Source of the DNA: Beaufortia kweichowensis
Lineage: Eukaryota > Chordata > Actinopteri > Cypriniformes > Gastromyzontidae
DNA length: 64,000 nt
NCBI GenBank assembly: GCA_019155185.1
Contig: CM032811.1
Span: 8,700,075 to 8,764,074 of the forward strand
Direction: 5' to 3'
Each line of letters begins with the position of its first letter. The first letter of the stretch is position 1. The translations under genes and the position numbers were made by a program. The notes beneath the pieces were generated by a model, which did not search any database, was not told where the DNA came from, and saw only the letters and a program-made list of their open reading frames with translations. Shown here in pieces: positions 13,071 to 24,393 of this stretch.

Positions 13071-16000
13071 ATGATCGACACAATCGAAAAAGAAGACGCT
13101 ATTATCAGCGAGGAGGAGGCTGCTCAATATGATCGTCAGATTCGCCTCTGGGGTCTGGATGCTCAAAAAAGGTTTGGGCACACTTGTTTCATACATTATA
13201 CTGCATTACTTTAGGAACTTTTAATATGAATTTACACTTACCGATAACTCAGATCGGCCATTGTTAAGGTATCAAATTTTCGTACTATTTGTTTAAGGAT
13301 CATACATAAAGCATAAACTCTTATAACAAAAAAGTTAGATTCACATTCTTGCATTTCTGTCTGAACTGTCTAAACCACAGAATTATGTTTTTGGCCACAC
13401 ATTTGATTGAATGGGGGAATATAAATAACATCCAATATAATATTTGAATGTTGTGTATAAATAATATATCTTCAGACTTCGAGGATCACGAGTTCTTCTT
13501 GTTGGACTTCGGGGTCTTGGTGCAGAAGTTGCAAAGAACCTTATTTTGGCTGGAGTAAAAGGTTTGACTCTCCTGGATCATGAGCAGGTATCAAATAAAT
13601 TGACTTAAATGTATCATTCAAAACGGCATCTTAAAATGCGTATCTCCAATCAACTTTCTATGATTGCTATTAATCAGGTGACGGAGGAGTCCAGACGAGC
13701 TCAGTTCCTGATCCCAGTGGATGCAGATGGTCAGAATCAAGCCGAAGCCTCTCTGGAGAGAGCACAGTTTCTTAACCCAATGGTAGAGGTGAAGGCAGAC
13801 ACTGAACCAGTGGAAAGCAAACCAGATGACTTTTTCTACCAGTTTGATGCAGTAAGTGCTGGAACAAATTGTGTTGGACAGTTTCTTGTTATGTTGAGCT
13901 AATATTTGATATCTGGTCATCAACTTTAAAGGGACAAAAGAGTTCTGTAAAAAAAGCTGTTTATTTAAAGCAGCTAAAGCCAATTACAACATTACCTGCA
14001 GTATTATAGTGTTCCTGTAGCTCACTTGGTTTCATGTTGTGTTAGCAAGTAATGGGTGCGATCCTCGCACATGTACTGAAAAATGTCGCTTTGGATAAAT
14101 CATTCGCCGAATGCATGAAGCTTTACAGTTCAGATTTATTCTATTTGCACCACATAATATAATAAAAGGACAGTTTTGCTGGACCAACCAAACATTAACT
14201 GCTTTGGTCAGAACCTGCAACCTTTAAATGTGTAGACCAAGTGTTCCAGAGGTGTTACATTGCCTCCAATTCCTAAATTATTTCCTTCTGGGTTTTTAAT
14301 GTCCACTAGATGTCTCTGCACTTTGAATCAATTTGATTAGCATGGTTGTCTTACTTTTGGGTTTTTGTCTTGACCTCTGCATGAACCCATCTATGAATAA
14401 ATCTAGACAGAGAGGCAAACTCTAGCTAGTTTGTTTTTTTCCAAATGTATGTTTCTTCCAAGTACATTTTTGATCTGGTTGTGTTTTCCTCAAATCAGGA
14501 CTGTGTTTGCTATGGCTGCAGTCAACACACAGATACTGTTCAAAGCACAGACAGGCTGTCTTTTATCTTCTGTCTGTCGGGGAGCTGTCTGAAATCTCCC
14601 TCTGGGAGTGCTAGTGAGAGTTTAGGAGGAGGGGGACGAGATGGGGGGAGACAAAAAGGGGGGGGTGTTTAACATAGTCTATTCTCTTTCATCTGCTTCT
14701 CTTGATATTTTTGTGATAGGTGCAGAGGAAACGTTGTGTGCGAGTGTCTTTGTCCTCTTGTGTGTGTGTTTTGAAGACAATCTTTTACTAAGCAGCGAAC
14801 AGTTAGTTAAGTGGAAGCCAACATTACACGAACATCTTAGCATATCACTTCTACATCAATTTATTAATAAGAATATGAAGAAACTTATACATCAAAGAAC
14901 ACACGTAAGTTAAAACGTACTTAAAAGGATTATTACAGTCAAGGATGTAGAAGGATGATTTGTGCAACAGACAGAGCGTTTAGCGTAAATGATATCTAAG
15001 CATATCATTTACATATTTTTGGAGAGTTTCTGTACTCCAGGTATAGCAAGAATCTGTCACATAGGCAGCAGATGGTGAGCCAGGCATCCAAAAGAAAATG
15101 ATACCAGTGGCCACTTTTTTTACCAGCCTGAAACATTCGCATTGCTATTAATTAAAGAATATATAATTACACATACCTTTACCCTTATGGGATTATTTAA
15201 CATTATTAGCATTTCTGGCCAAATGGTTTTATTTACACTCCACATCCAGTTTTGGTTGACGTTCACTGTGGCATGATTTGTTTCTTCTTTGTGTCCTCTA
15301 GAGGTCACTGCTCGATCAAGATGTGCACTTTGTTGCTGCCTAGAGGCACGTAATGCTCACAGGAAGCATGTCAGAAAATAGTAAACGTCTCGCCACAGGT
15401 TTCATATTTTTCCCCATGTGCCCCTGGCCCAACAGCGGTGAAGGTGCGACTCCTCAGGGCATCATTCCATTGCAACAGCATTTCTGAGAAGTGTTGTTGA
15501 TCTTCAGGTGTAGATTACATAACCTCTGACTAAACCTCTTGTATTTAGACAATCCGTTCACTGTGGATGTACTTCATGTGAGGTTATGAGGTTACAGATA
15601 ATGTTCTGACAAGAAAAGTAAACAACTAAATCTATTGTAAACAAACTGAAGTTAGAAGATAAAATGATCCATAAAGATCCGCCCAGTTAACGTATCATGG
15701 CACATGGGCGCCGTCAACATCTTGGACATAAACGGGGTATGAAAATGCCACCCAGTTCTTATCTCAAACATAGAACAGGGTGTGTAAGAGGTTTGGGACC
15801 TTGGATAAGATGTGCCAATGTTCTGGTCAGTTGTCTGTCACTGCCAAATTTGGCTTTGCCAATTTTCTAGTTGTGTTTTGTTTTGAGGATCCATCAAGCC
15901 CCACTGAGCAGTGGTGAGATTTTGAAAACCATATTAATGCATGATTTGTTTTATTCAGGTTTGCCTGACTGGATGCTCCAAGGACCTCATGGTGAGAGTG

Positions 16001-19000
16001 GATCAGCTTTGTGGCCCCAGGAACATCAAGGTCTTCTGTGGAGATGTATTTGGCTATCACGGATACATGTTCTCTGACCTTGGCCAGGAGCATCATTATG
16101 TAGAGTAAGTGAGGAAACGTGTTTGAAAACATGTTTGATGTTCACATTTTAATTTTAATGGGCACGTTCAACCTTGCCAGAGAGAAGCCCAAAGTGGTGA
16201 AAAGTTCTGAGGGAGCCAATGATGGTCCAGAGGCAAAGAAACCAAAGGTGGACCCTAATGAGACCACTATGGTAAAAAAGGTAGGTGTGTTAAAAATGTA
16301 GTTTTTAAAATTCTTTGTTTTAATGTTCTCCAGTGTTCACTTTATCTTTCTTTATATAGACGGTCAGTTTCTGCTCTCTCAAAGAAGCCCTGGAGGTTAA
16401 CTGGACCGATGAGAAAGCCAAAAGCAGTCTGAAGAGGGTTCCTACTGACTATTTCCTTCTGCAAGGTACAGATTCACATCACTTAAATATGTATAAGTGA
16501 TTCAATCCATTAATCCAGGATTGTTAGACACTGTTCCTGGAGGACTGTGGTAATGCAGAATTTAGGTTAAACCATATAGCTGCATGTAGTACATTTGGAT
16601 ATATAGGTGGATTTTAATACCATATGGTTGAATATTAACCTGATAACTGCACATATAATCTTTTTTTAATTTTATCAATAACATTAACATTTTTTTACAT
16701 TTTCTTTTTGTTTATTGTTATTTGTTTATTGTCATGAAAATGTGTAAAATATTTATTCCTGACTCTTTCTATCAGTATATAATTTGTCAGGATTAGAATT
16801 CAACTATGAAATATTAAAGTGAATAGAGAAATAATCTAAGTGTTCCACCTGTGGAACGGTGACAATTAACAGGTTAATACTATATGGATATGAAGATTGA
16901 TATTTATGTTAATAAGCAAAATTGTTGACTTTAAATCTACTTTGGGGGGCCCAAAGACATTTGTGAAAGCGGTTTCCTCCTGGATACTGTACTACACAGT
17001 TATTGGGGGAAGTGCCATCTGATCTTCTGTGTAAATATAGACATCATGTCTCTTTTTATATTAGTGCTCACCTGTTGTCTTCACAGAACATAACTGATTT
17101 TCCATCACAGGCTGCCCATGGCCAGTCATGTGCAGCGGCTCTCAAACACAAAACATGCCACCTCCACACAGACCGTTACCGCAACCCCTCCCTCATCTAC
17201 TATTACATTTATGGAAAAAATAATACTTCCTATTTGTTCTATGAAGCAAGACTTTAAATGTGTTGCTGTGCTCAAAAATACCACACATCAGTTCAAAAAG
17301 CTTTTAAGGAAGCGCTGTTTCCTGTGACTTAACTCACTGATTTATTTGAGGTTTTATCGCCTCAGTGGTGAGACAAGTCTGATATTACACCAGTTTTTTC
17401 CAAACCCTCAGATGTTGTTTTGATATTGCTTTCACAACCTGGTGTCTGGAGAAAACTGTATAAAAATTCAGCTATGAAACTATGAAATTTCATCTGTGTA
17501 GTGAGATAGCATGAATGAGTGGGTGGGTGTTTCTTTGATGTGTGTGTTTGTGTACTACGCTGCCAGGTGGAAATAGTAGTAGGCTGGAGTTCATTGTGCT
17601 GTAGTTGGTGGGCAGCTGAAAAGGGGAAGTGATACTTAGTGATGCCACTTGGAAAAGAGCCTGAAGAATCAGTTTTACCTACCACACAAATCTTCAAATG
17701 CCTCTTTCCTCCTCTCGCAACCTGTTTAAATATGGAAAACCCACTCTCGATCTCTATCTTTTGCTTCCTCTGACAGTGCTTCTGAAGTTTCGTACAGATA
17801 AAGGTCGTGATCCTCAGCCAGTCAGCTTCTCTGAAGACTCTCACCTACTCCTGCAAATCCGTGATGATGTTCTTGAATCCATGGGTGTGAGCTTGGAGCT
17901 TCTCTCCAACACTTTTGTCAGGTATCTGTTGACTGAGGAGATAAACATTGATATCTATTCACTCGTTTTTCACCTTTGTACCATCTAGGGATGTACCAAA
18001 CTATACTGTATATTCTAGTCACTGAGTTGACTGATTAACTAGAACTAATGGGTAGTATAGAAGCCCTAAATAATTGGACTTAATTAGCACACACATCCAT
18101 CTTTAAAGTAATCCCATTGACTCTAGTGGGTTGATTAATGTCTTCTGAAATGAACACTGAAAAATGAATCTTCTGAAATCTTATATATAATTCTCTAATA
18201 TAAATAGATATTAATACTGTATGGACATAGTCAAAATTACTGTTTCAGTTTTACTAAATATATAAAAAATATTGATTATTTTCTCACACCGTTTCACTAC
18301 AGATGACATTTATTAACTATTAATGCTGTCATTTATTAATGAATGGATATAGTATGTGCTTTTTGGAATTTTAGCAAAATGGGACCAGTATGTGGACATA
18401 AAATGACCAATGATTTTATGAAAAATTATTTGTTTGTGTTCAGCTGAAAAAAGGAAAGTTTTATATATTTATGTATATGATATGATTAAATTATAAGAGA
18501 ATTTCATTTTCGGGTGAACTATTCCTTCAACCATTATGTCCCATCCCTATTACCATTAACATTCTCTAGCTTTCTACACAACCTGACTCATAACTCCTGG
18601 CATGTTTTTCTTTCTCAGTTATTGTTTCTCTGAGATGTCTCCAGTGTGTGCTGTAGTCGGTGGAGTTCTTGGGCAAGAGATTGTCAAGGTGAGATTCTCA
18701 ATTTAGTTGAGACTTTACAGTTGTCAACACGCACTTATTCATCTCATTTAAAGACAAATATGTTTGTAATATAAAGAAATATTCTGGGTTCAGTATAATT
18801 TCAATAATCCTTTAACCTTTTCCAATACCCTTTCATTTGGCTTCTCTACAGAGCCATACACCCATTTAGATTCTTCTGAGTAACATGGCAGCTTTCTGAT
18901 GGCACAGTGAGAAGCGTATGGCAGCTGCCCTCTCCATCAGAATCTGGGCTAAATCCAAAACTTTTATCTGTTGTCAGTGTATAAATGCCAGAAATGACGA

Positions 19001-19682
19001 GGTAATACTCCGGTCACTGATGAAAGACAGTAGCGACTGCAGGAAATCCTTGCCTGTAAATCCATAAACGGTATGAGATTAAATTACCCAAATCATTCTG
19101 ACTGAATCAGTGACTCCAGAGCGAACAATTACATTGTCCTGCCAGACCGTAGACCGAAAGACAATTTACTGTAGCCTAGGTCGCTTAAAAATCGAGGTGT
19201 GCATTAAATCATTCAAAATAGATGTGTTAGAGATTGACGAATGGCCAAAACATCAATATCTGCCTTGGAGGGTGATGTCATAGCTTAGACTGGGTGGAGA
19301 TCATGATGGCTGTGAGGGGAACATCATGGTCTCGGGAGCGATGGCTGAGCAGGCCTTGAACCCACATGGAGGTGGAGTGAAGCCAGGCTGTCTCGCCATC
19401 TCTCCGCATGATGAAATAGACTGAAATTCGCATATGGCTCCGTGTTCCTCGCTGCCCCTTGCCCATCAGTCTCCTCCACCACAACAGAGAATGTGCCCGA
19501 TGTGTTCAATCAAACCAGTTAATTACCGAACGGCAAAGCCGCTATTAAAATTCTAGATCTGATCTCATTTGTTTTGGTGTGTTTGACAGGCTTTGTCTCA
19601 GAGAGACGCTCCGCACAGGAATTTCTTCTTCTTCGACGGGCTGAAGGGCAGCGGAGTGGTGGACTTCTTCGGACCCAAATAA
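13071..19682 (+). CDS. sae1: SAE1, SUMO-activating enzyme subunit 1
   Basis: Small subunit of the SAE1-UBA2 E1 enzyme, which adenylates SUMO in the nucleus; the catalytic cysteine is in UBA2 (family knowledge). Exons: 13071-13171, 13476-13587, 13678-13851, 15959-16104, 16181-16280, 16360-16465, 17777-17921, 18619-18688, 19590-19682. All GT-AG and in phase, giving 348 residues against 346 in human. Seen: N-terminal QYDRQIRLWG typical of ThiF/E1 subunits; the nucleotide-site loop LVGLRGLGAEVAKN at about residues 42-55; VFGYHGY; a KKPK basic patch in exon 5; LLKFRTDKGRDP; and the C-terminal FFFFDG...GPK. Transcribed away from ZC3H4 and followed by a polyadenylation signal. No frame defect. Confidence 0.97.
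14011..14120 (+). repeat. tRNA-derived SINE in SAE1 intron 3
   Basis: Box A-like TAGCTCACTTGG at 14018-14029 and box B-like GGTGCGATCC at 14055-14064 form a decayed tRNA head. It is followed by GTCGCTTTGGATAAAtcatTCGCCGAATGCA, the tail common to teleost SINEs. The acceptor stem is lost, so this is not a functional tRNA gene. Family name not assigned. Confidence 0.7.
18495..18530 (+). repeat. MITE terminal remnant
   Basis: TTTCATTTTCGGGTGAACTATTCC resembles the terminal sequence of a common cyprinid foldback element (see 35575-35838). The rest of the element is not recognisable. It lies in SAE1 intron 7. Confidence 0.4.
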
Positions 19683-19955
19683 GCCACCCTGGAGAATGTG
19701 GAGAGTTGAGCGCATGCGATGTGTGGGGTTGCATTTGTGCTCTCGAAACACCATGGAGATCAGCCTTTGCCAGTGGCCACAGGCATCAAAATCTGTCTTT
19801 GGACCGTACCTTTGCATAGCAGTATGCCACACGTTAATTGATGCCAAAAGAACATGTTGTTGAGCTTTTCGTGTGTTTACCTGCACTTAAATATAGATGC
19901 TTACGGTTTTTACCAGGGTTAAACGAGACTTTGTGATTTCTACATTTTGTATTAA

Positions 19956-19961
19956 AATAAA
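19956..19961 (+). terminator. SAE1 polyadenylation signal
   Basis: AATAAA 274 bases after the SAE1 stop, in an AT-rich context at the end of an otherwise unremarkable 3' UTR. Confidence 0.75.
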
Positions 19962-19982
19962 GACAATGGAAAAACATTAGAA

Positions 19983-21256
19983 TTTGTGTATTTCTGCTGT
20001 AATACATTTTAATAATGCATGATCAGGTCTCACTGTTTCCAATTTCCACAACACAATTGCAAAGAAATAAGTTTAAAAGGAATTTAAAATGAATGAGGAA
20101 ACATGTGATGCTCCCAGGAGCAATTTATTTCTGAAATAAATATGCTCCCATCCCCGCTATGAAATGAGGGTTAGGTGAATTCTTCTGACGCCTCTTTCTA
20201 TCTGAAATTGTACTGAAAGCCTGAGGCTTTTACTTGACATATCTCGTCTAGTCAAGGGTTTTTTCGTGACTTTCATACAGGGAAGGTTTTTTCTAAGCTC
20301 AGCCCAGATATGTAATTTGCTGGACTTGTACTGCAGGGTTTATGACTCGGAGGCAAGTGGAAAATCATATGTTTTGATTGTTACAATTTTGCAGAAGGAT
20401 AATTATCCTGCCAGTCCAGTTAGAGACAGTGGAATACCAAAGAACGTAACTGAATTGTTGATAAGTGATAGTCTAACCAGATGCTGGAAAAACATACTTT
20501 AAACTGACATCATCGTTTGATTGAGGAGGCTATTATTGTAAATTTGTCACGTTTGGCACTTGTGTAACAATGAAGGTGGACTTTGGCGTGGCTATGCATT
20601 GCTGCAGCCCTGTCAATACACAAAATCAGGACTTTTAAATGGGTAATTGTTCATTATATGACAATGCAGTATTAGAATCCGTATGACTCAGATAAAAGTC
20701 TGGTCAAACTGGTTGAGCAGGTGATGTAGGAGTGGCAACTAAACCTCATGTAAACGTTTTGTGGGGGTTCAGAGAGAACATTAATAGTGGAAACACTTTA
20801 CTGGGTAAAAGTAATAGATCAAACTTTTTTGTAGATTGCTATCATTGTAGGTTTCATCAATATGGAAAAGATTGTTAACTGTACTGTGCTAATTATAACA
20901 AAACGGCAATGTTAAAGTTCACTGACAAAACTCCCACAATTAAGAGGATGTCTCTCTCACATGCACGTGTCATCATGTGCAAGCCATCAGTGTATGTTTG
21001 TAATAGAGATCAATAGAGACACAATGATCAGAGGTCTTTGGTGACGAATGAGATGACCGTGGTTATGTTCTAAACTAAAATGTGTTGGTTGTTTTAAACA
21101 AAAATATAATTAATGTGAAGGATAGTTGAGGCTGGCTTGTTAGACAGAGCTAAAACATTTGTCATGATGAGCTGATAATATGATTTCTTGAATAAACCGA
21201 GTTCAAATTGTTTGCCATTGTACATGTAAATAAGTGATAATACAAATGATGTTTAA
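19983..21256. other. Intergenic, SAE1 to provirus
   Basis: About 1.3 kb of AT-rich DNA. No exon, RNA gene or named repeat was recognised. The longest open frame (20266-20502) has no family resemblance. Confidence 0.5.
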
Positions 21257-21260
21257 AATG

Positions 21261-21698
21261 TGAAAGATTGTATTCAAATGCAGTTACATTGTATCTGTAC
21301 CTTGATGGCATCCTGTATTCATGATTAATTTGCATTGCATTCCTGCCCTGTAATTAACATATGTAACACCTAACATATGTAAAGGTGTGAGCCAAATGGC
21401 CCATATAATCAATATACAGGAAGACCCACCTATCCTGTTTATGGTCCCTGGTAGGAGGTCTCAGTAGGAACTGTCCTTTGTTTTGTTAGACCTTTTGATG
21501 TCATGTATAAAGGTCTGCTCACACAGACAGTATTTGGGTTAAGATCAAGAAGAAGGCTATGCTACACGGATATCTTCAATAAAGTCTTTTCCCCTGAACT
21601 TCGGTCTGGCTTACTTTTCTTTATGTACTAGAAGTACATTCTAGTACATTGGCGAGCCACCCAAAAGACTGCTCAACCAAATTCAGGAAAATCTAACA
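21261..21698 (+). repeat. 5' LTR
   Basis: 438 bp, starts TG and ends CA. TATAAA lies at 21506-21511 and AATAAA at 21578-21583, marking promoter and polyadenylation signals within U3/R. Near its 3' end it contains TTGGCGAGCCA (about 21649-21659), a second copy of the start of the primer-binding site. Confidence 0.95.
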
Positions 21699-21701
21699 AT
21701 T

Positions 21702-21719
21702 TGGCGAGCCAGCCAGGAG
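21702..21719 (+). other. Primer-binding site, tRNA-Arg type
   Basis: TGGCGAGCCAGCCAGGAG begins three bases after the LTR. It is complementary to the 3' end of vertebrate tRNA-Arg (…CTCCTGGCTGGCTCG plus CCA), as recalled. Snakehead retrovirus is reported to use a tRNA-Arg primer. Confidence 0.85.
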
Positions 21720-22029
21720 AGACAAATAAGAGAGATCTCACCAACATCACTGCAACAAGAAGAAGTGAACAGAAGAATCTGGGAGGATTATACACCTTCA
21801 ACTAAAGATCAACAGACTTAATATATTATCATCTGGACTTTTGTCTCAAATCTTGATTTGGTGAGTGAAACTTATAAGCTCTCTAAAAGAACATCTTATA
21901 AAACTTAAGCAGACCAATGTTCATAGTGTAGCACTGTTGATTAAGCTTGGTTCTTTTTCTAAATTGTCTGTAGGAATTGTTTTAGTCAAAGAAACAATTT
22001 AGTCCATTCATTTAGAGATTGTAGAAGCT

Positions 22030-22378
22030 GTAGAAATAAACAGTAGTTAGGGACTGATATTGCTGCAAGAATTTAGGATTCTTGACTGGGTGCTAATCAG
22101 TAGCCACTATTTGGGTTGTAGGAATAAACAATAGTTAGGGACTGATATTGCTGCAAGAATTTAGGATTCTTGACTGGGTGCTAATCAGTAGCCACTATTT
22201 GGGTTGTAGAAATAAACAATAGTTAGGGACTGATATTGCTGCAAGAATTTAGGATTCTTGACTGGGTGCTAATCAGTAGCCACTATTTGGGTTGTAGAAA
22301 TAAGAAATAGCTAGGAACTGATATTGCTGCAAGAATTTAGGATTCTTGACTGGGTGCTAATCAGTTGCCACTATTTGG
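22030..22378 (+). repeat. 88-bp tandem repeat, four copies, in proviral leader
   Basis: Four head-to-tail copies start at 22030, 22118, 22206 and 22294. Each contains GACTGATATTGCTGCAAGAA (the fourth copy varies at one base here) and TGGGTGCTAATCAG. Copies 1-3 are nearly identical and copy 4 differs at several bases. The array lies between the primer site and gag, where packaging and translation signals usually reside. Confidence 0.93.
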
Positions 22379-22737
22379 AATAAAAAGAAAATTCTAACAA
22401 GGGTAAGGACTCTTTGGCTTAGAGTAAAAATTGAGAAATTGTAAGCTAATTTGCCTTCCATCTACATGGAAAGACCTAAAGTGTAAGCCTTCTGATCTAG
22501 GATTCAGAAAGAAAAGTTTGAGCTTTTAAAGTGTAAAGTTTTACTAAACTAGTCTCAAGATACATTGCTTTCTTAAAATTGTTGATAGTTAAGACCACAT
22601 CAAGATTATTTTAGTTAGAAGTTGAGTTGGGGTTTTTAATTGATCACATCTCACAACTGTGTATCTGCATTTAAATAAGTACTATTAACACTTCTAGTTC
22701 TGCTCTTCTACTTTGAGGGAACAGCTCCTGTACTGCA

Positions 22738-24393
22738 ATGGCTAAGTCTTCACAAATTAATGATGAAAGCCCTACACTAAAGCCAACAACAGAGAGGCAC
22801 GGCACAGAGGCTCCTGATGTGACCATTAACCAAATGGTGGACAACCTGAATGAATACTTGGACAAAAGGCTGGGAATAGCAAAATGCTATAAGGACATCT
22901 GTCAGAAGTATAACATTAAGCAGGCAGAGAGTGGAACATGGGACTTGTCTGACATCAAAAGGGCTTATGGGAAGACACAGCGTTTAGGATCAAACATCAG
23001 GAGAGATGGATGGTCTGTGATTCTGGGCAAACAAATTCGACAATTCCTGCACAAGTGTGAAGCTGATAAATTACAGCGTGAGATCAATGCAGAAAAGTCA
23101 AAAGTCCGTGCATTAGCTGAACAGCTACAAAGTGAAAAGAAAGATAAAGAGAAACTGTTGGACGAAAACAATAAATTGTTGAATTTACTTACCAAACAAC
23201 TGGGATCAAATGACTATTCTAAAACAAATACTCTACCGATGACACCTAGCAGAAAGGATACACAGGAATCACTCTATCCATTGAAAGAACTCAAAGAAAT
23301 AGAGGAACAGCAACGCCACTACCCGGTTGGAGAAAATGACACCATTTCTACATCATCTACAGTGAACCCTGATGATAGTGAGCAAGAATCAACCAGCAAC
23401 ACATATGATTACGTCTCAAAGGACTATACAAAGGCTAGACTTGCTCCTGTTATTGTAAAAAACAGAAGAACTGAAATTGAGGTTGATAATGAAGAGGAGT
23501 ATGAGGAAAATGGTGAGAGACGAACCCGCATTGGAAAGAAATTGATCAAGAAATATGTCCCTTGCAGAATATATCAGCCAGCAACACCAGAACAAATTGA
23601 CAAGTGGTCAAAGGAAATACCAGATGTGTACAAACAGCCACGGAAAGTATGGCAAGTTCTTCAGCGCTTGCAGAAAATTTACAACTTACATCCATTAGAC
23701 GGAGCAATGATTCTCAACGTGAACTTAAGAGACACTGACCAAAGAAAACTAACAGAAAATGTTGAATCCAGAGTTGGTGAGTCTCAAGAGGACATTGTGG
23801 CAGGATGGGAAGCTGTGAAAACCTTTTTGTTTGAACTGAAGCCTGCAGAAGTTAACTGGAGTAAAATCACCTCTTGTATACAAAAGACAGGGGAGAGTGT
23901 TGCAGAATATGAAGAACGTTTTAGACAAATTTGGTTGGAACATGCTGGTTTAAACAACAGTGATGATATTGACAAAGACACTAGCATGCCATTGAAAACC
24001 GCATTTATAAATGGACTGAAACCTGAAATTTCAAAAAGCCTAAGGATCAGATATGATGACTGGGACAGCATGGCAACAGCCTTCAATCAGATTATTGAAT
24101 GGTCGGTAAAAGTTGAAAGGATGCAAGATGTAAGAATCAGAATTTTGCAGTCTGGATCCTTAAAATACAATGACAAAACCACAAGGAATGATCATTTTGA
24201 GGGTCGGCGCTACACTCCAGTGCGACATGGAAGATGCAATTATTGCAACAAAGAGGGACACTGGATGCGGGAATGCAAAAAGAGACTAAGAGATCAAACT
24301 ACAGATGATGACGACATGGATAAAAGATTCCAGAAGCTTACTCAGGAACAAAAACACTCTCTACTTAAAGCAGTCGAGCCACAGGGAAACTAG
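22738..24393 (+). CDS. gag: Proviral Gag polyprotein (intact frame)
   Basis: 551 codons with no internal stop. The start is ATG after an approximately 1 kb leader. The second residue is Ala, not Gly, so no N-myristoylation signal is present. Seen: a charged N-terminal region; a Lys/Glu/Leu-rich probable coiled coil at about residues 98-160; a long acidic/polar middle; a conserved capsid-like part at about 270-460; and one CX2CX4HX4C zinc knuckle at about residues 500-513 for RNA binding. It ends in TAG directly after a GGGAAAC heptamer. The domain division is inferred from position; only the zinc knuckle is diagnostic. Confidence 0.9.
   Translation: MAKSSQINDESPTLKPTTERHGTEAPDVTINQMVDNLNEYLDKRLGIAKCYKDICQKYNIKQAESGTWDLSDIKRAYGKTQRLGSNIRRDGWSVILGKQIRQFLHKCEADKLQREINAEKSKVRALAEQLQSEKKDKEKLLDENNKLLNLLTKQLGSNDYSKTNTLPMTPSRKDTQESLYPLKELKEIEEQQRHYPVGENDTISTSSTVNPDDSEQESTSNTYDYVSKDYTKARLAPVIVKNRRTEIEVDNEEEYEENGERRTRIGKKLIKKYVPCRIYQPATPEQIDKWSKEIPDVYKQPRKVWQVLQRLQKIYNLHPLDGAMILNVNLRDTDQRKLTENVESRVGESQEDIVAGWEAVKTFLFELKPAEVNWSKITSCIQKTGESVAEYEERFRQIWLEHAGLNNSDDIDKDTSMPLKTAFINGLKPEISKSLRIRYDDWDSMATAFNQIIEWSVKVERMQDVRIRILQSGSLKYNDKTTRNDHFEGRRYTPVRHGRCNYCNKEGHWMRECKKRLRDQTTDDDDMDKRFQKLTQEQKHSLLKAVEPQGN
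24384..24390 (+). promoter_or_regulatory. Candidate -1 ribosomal frameshift site at gag-pro boundary
   Basis: GGGAAAC in the gag frame reads G-GGA-AAC, the X-XXY-YYZ form, followed at once by the gag stop TAG. The protease frame is exactly the -1 frame and is open from this point to about 25112. The same heptamer is used by visna/maedi lentivirus (established). No strong downstream stem was obvious by eye. Confidence 0.75.

Noticed and set aside
14011..14080. tRNA gene
   Set aside because: Box A and B are present but the acceptor and anticodon stems do not fold; the tail marks it as a SINE. The same applies to 50541-50610.
22030..22378. CRISPR-like array
   Set aside because: Repeats are contiguous with no unique spacers, and lie inside a retroviral leader in animal DNA.
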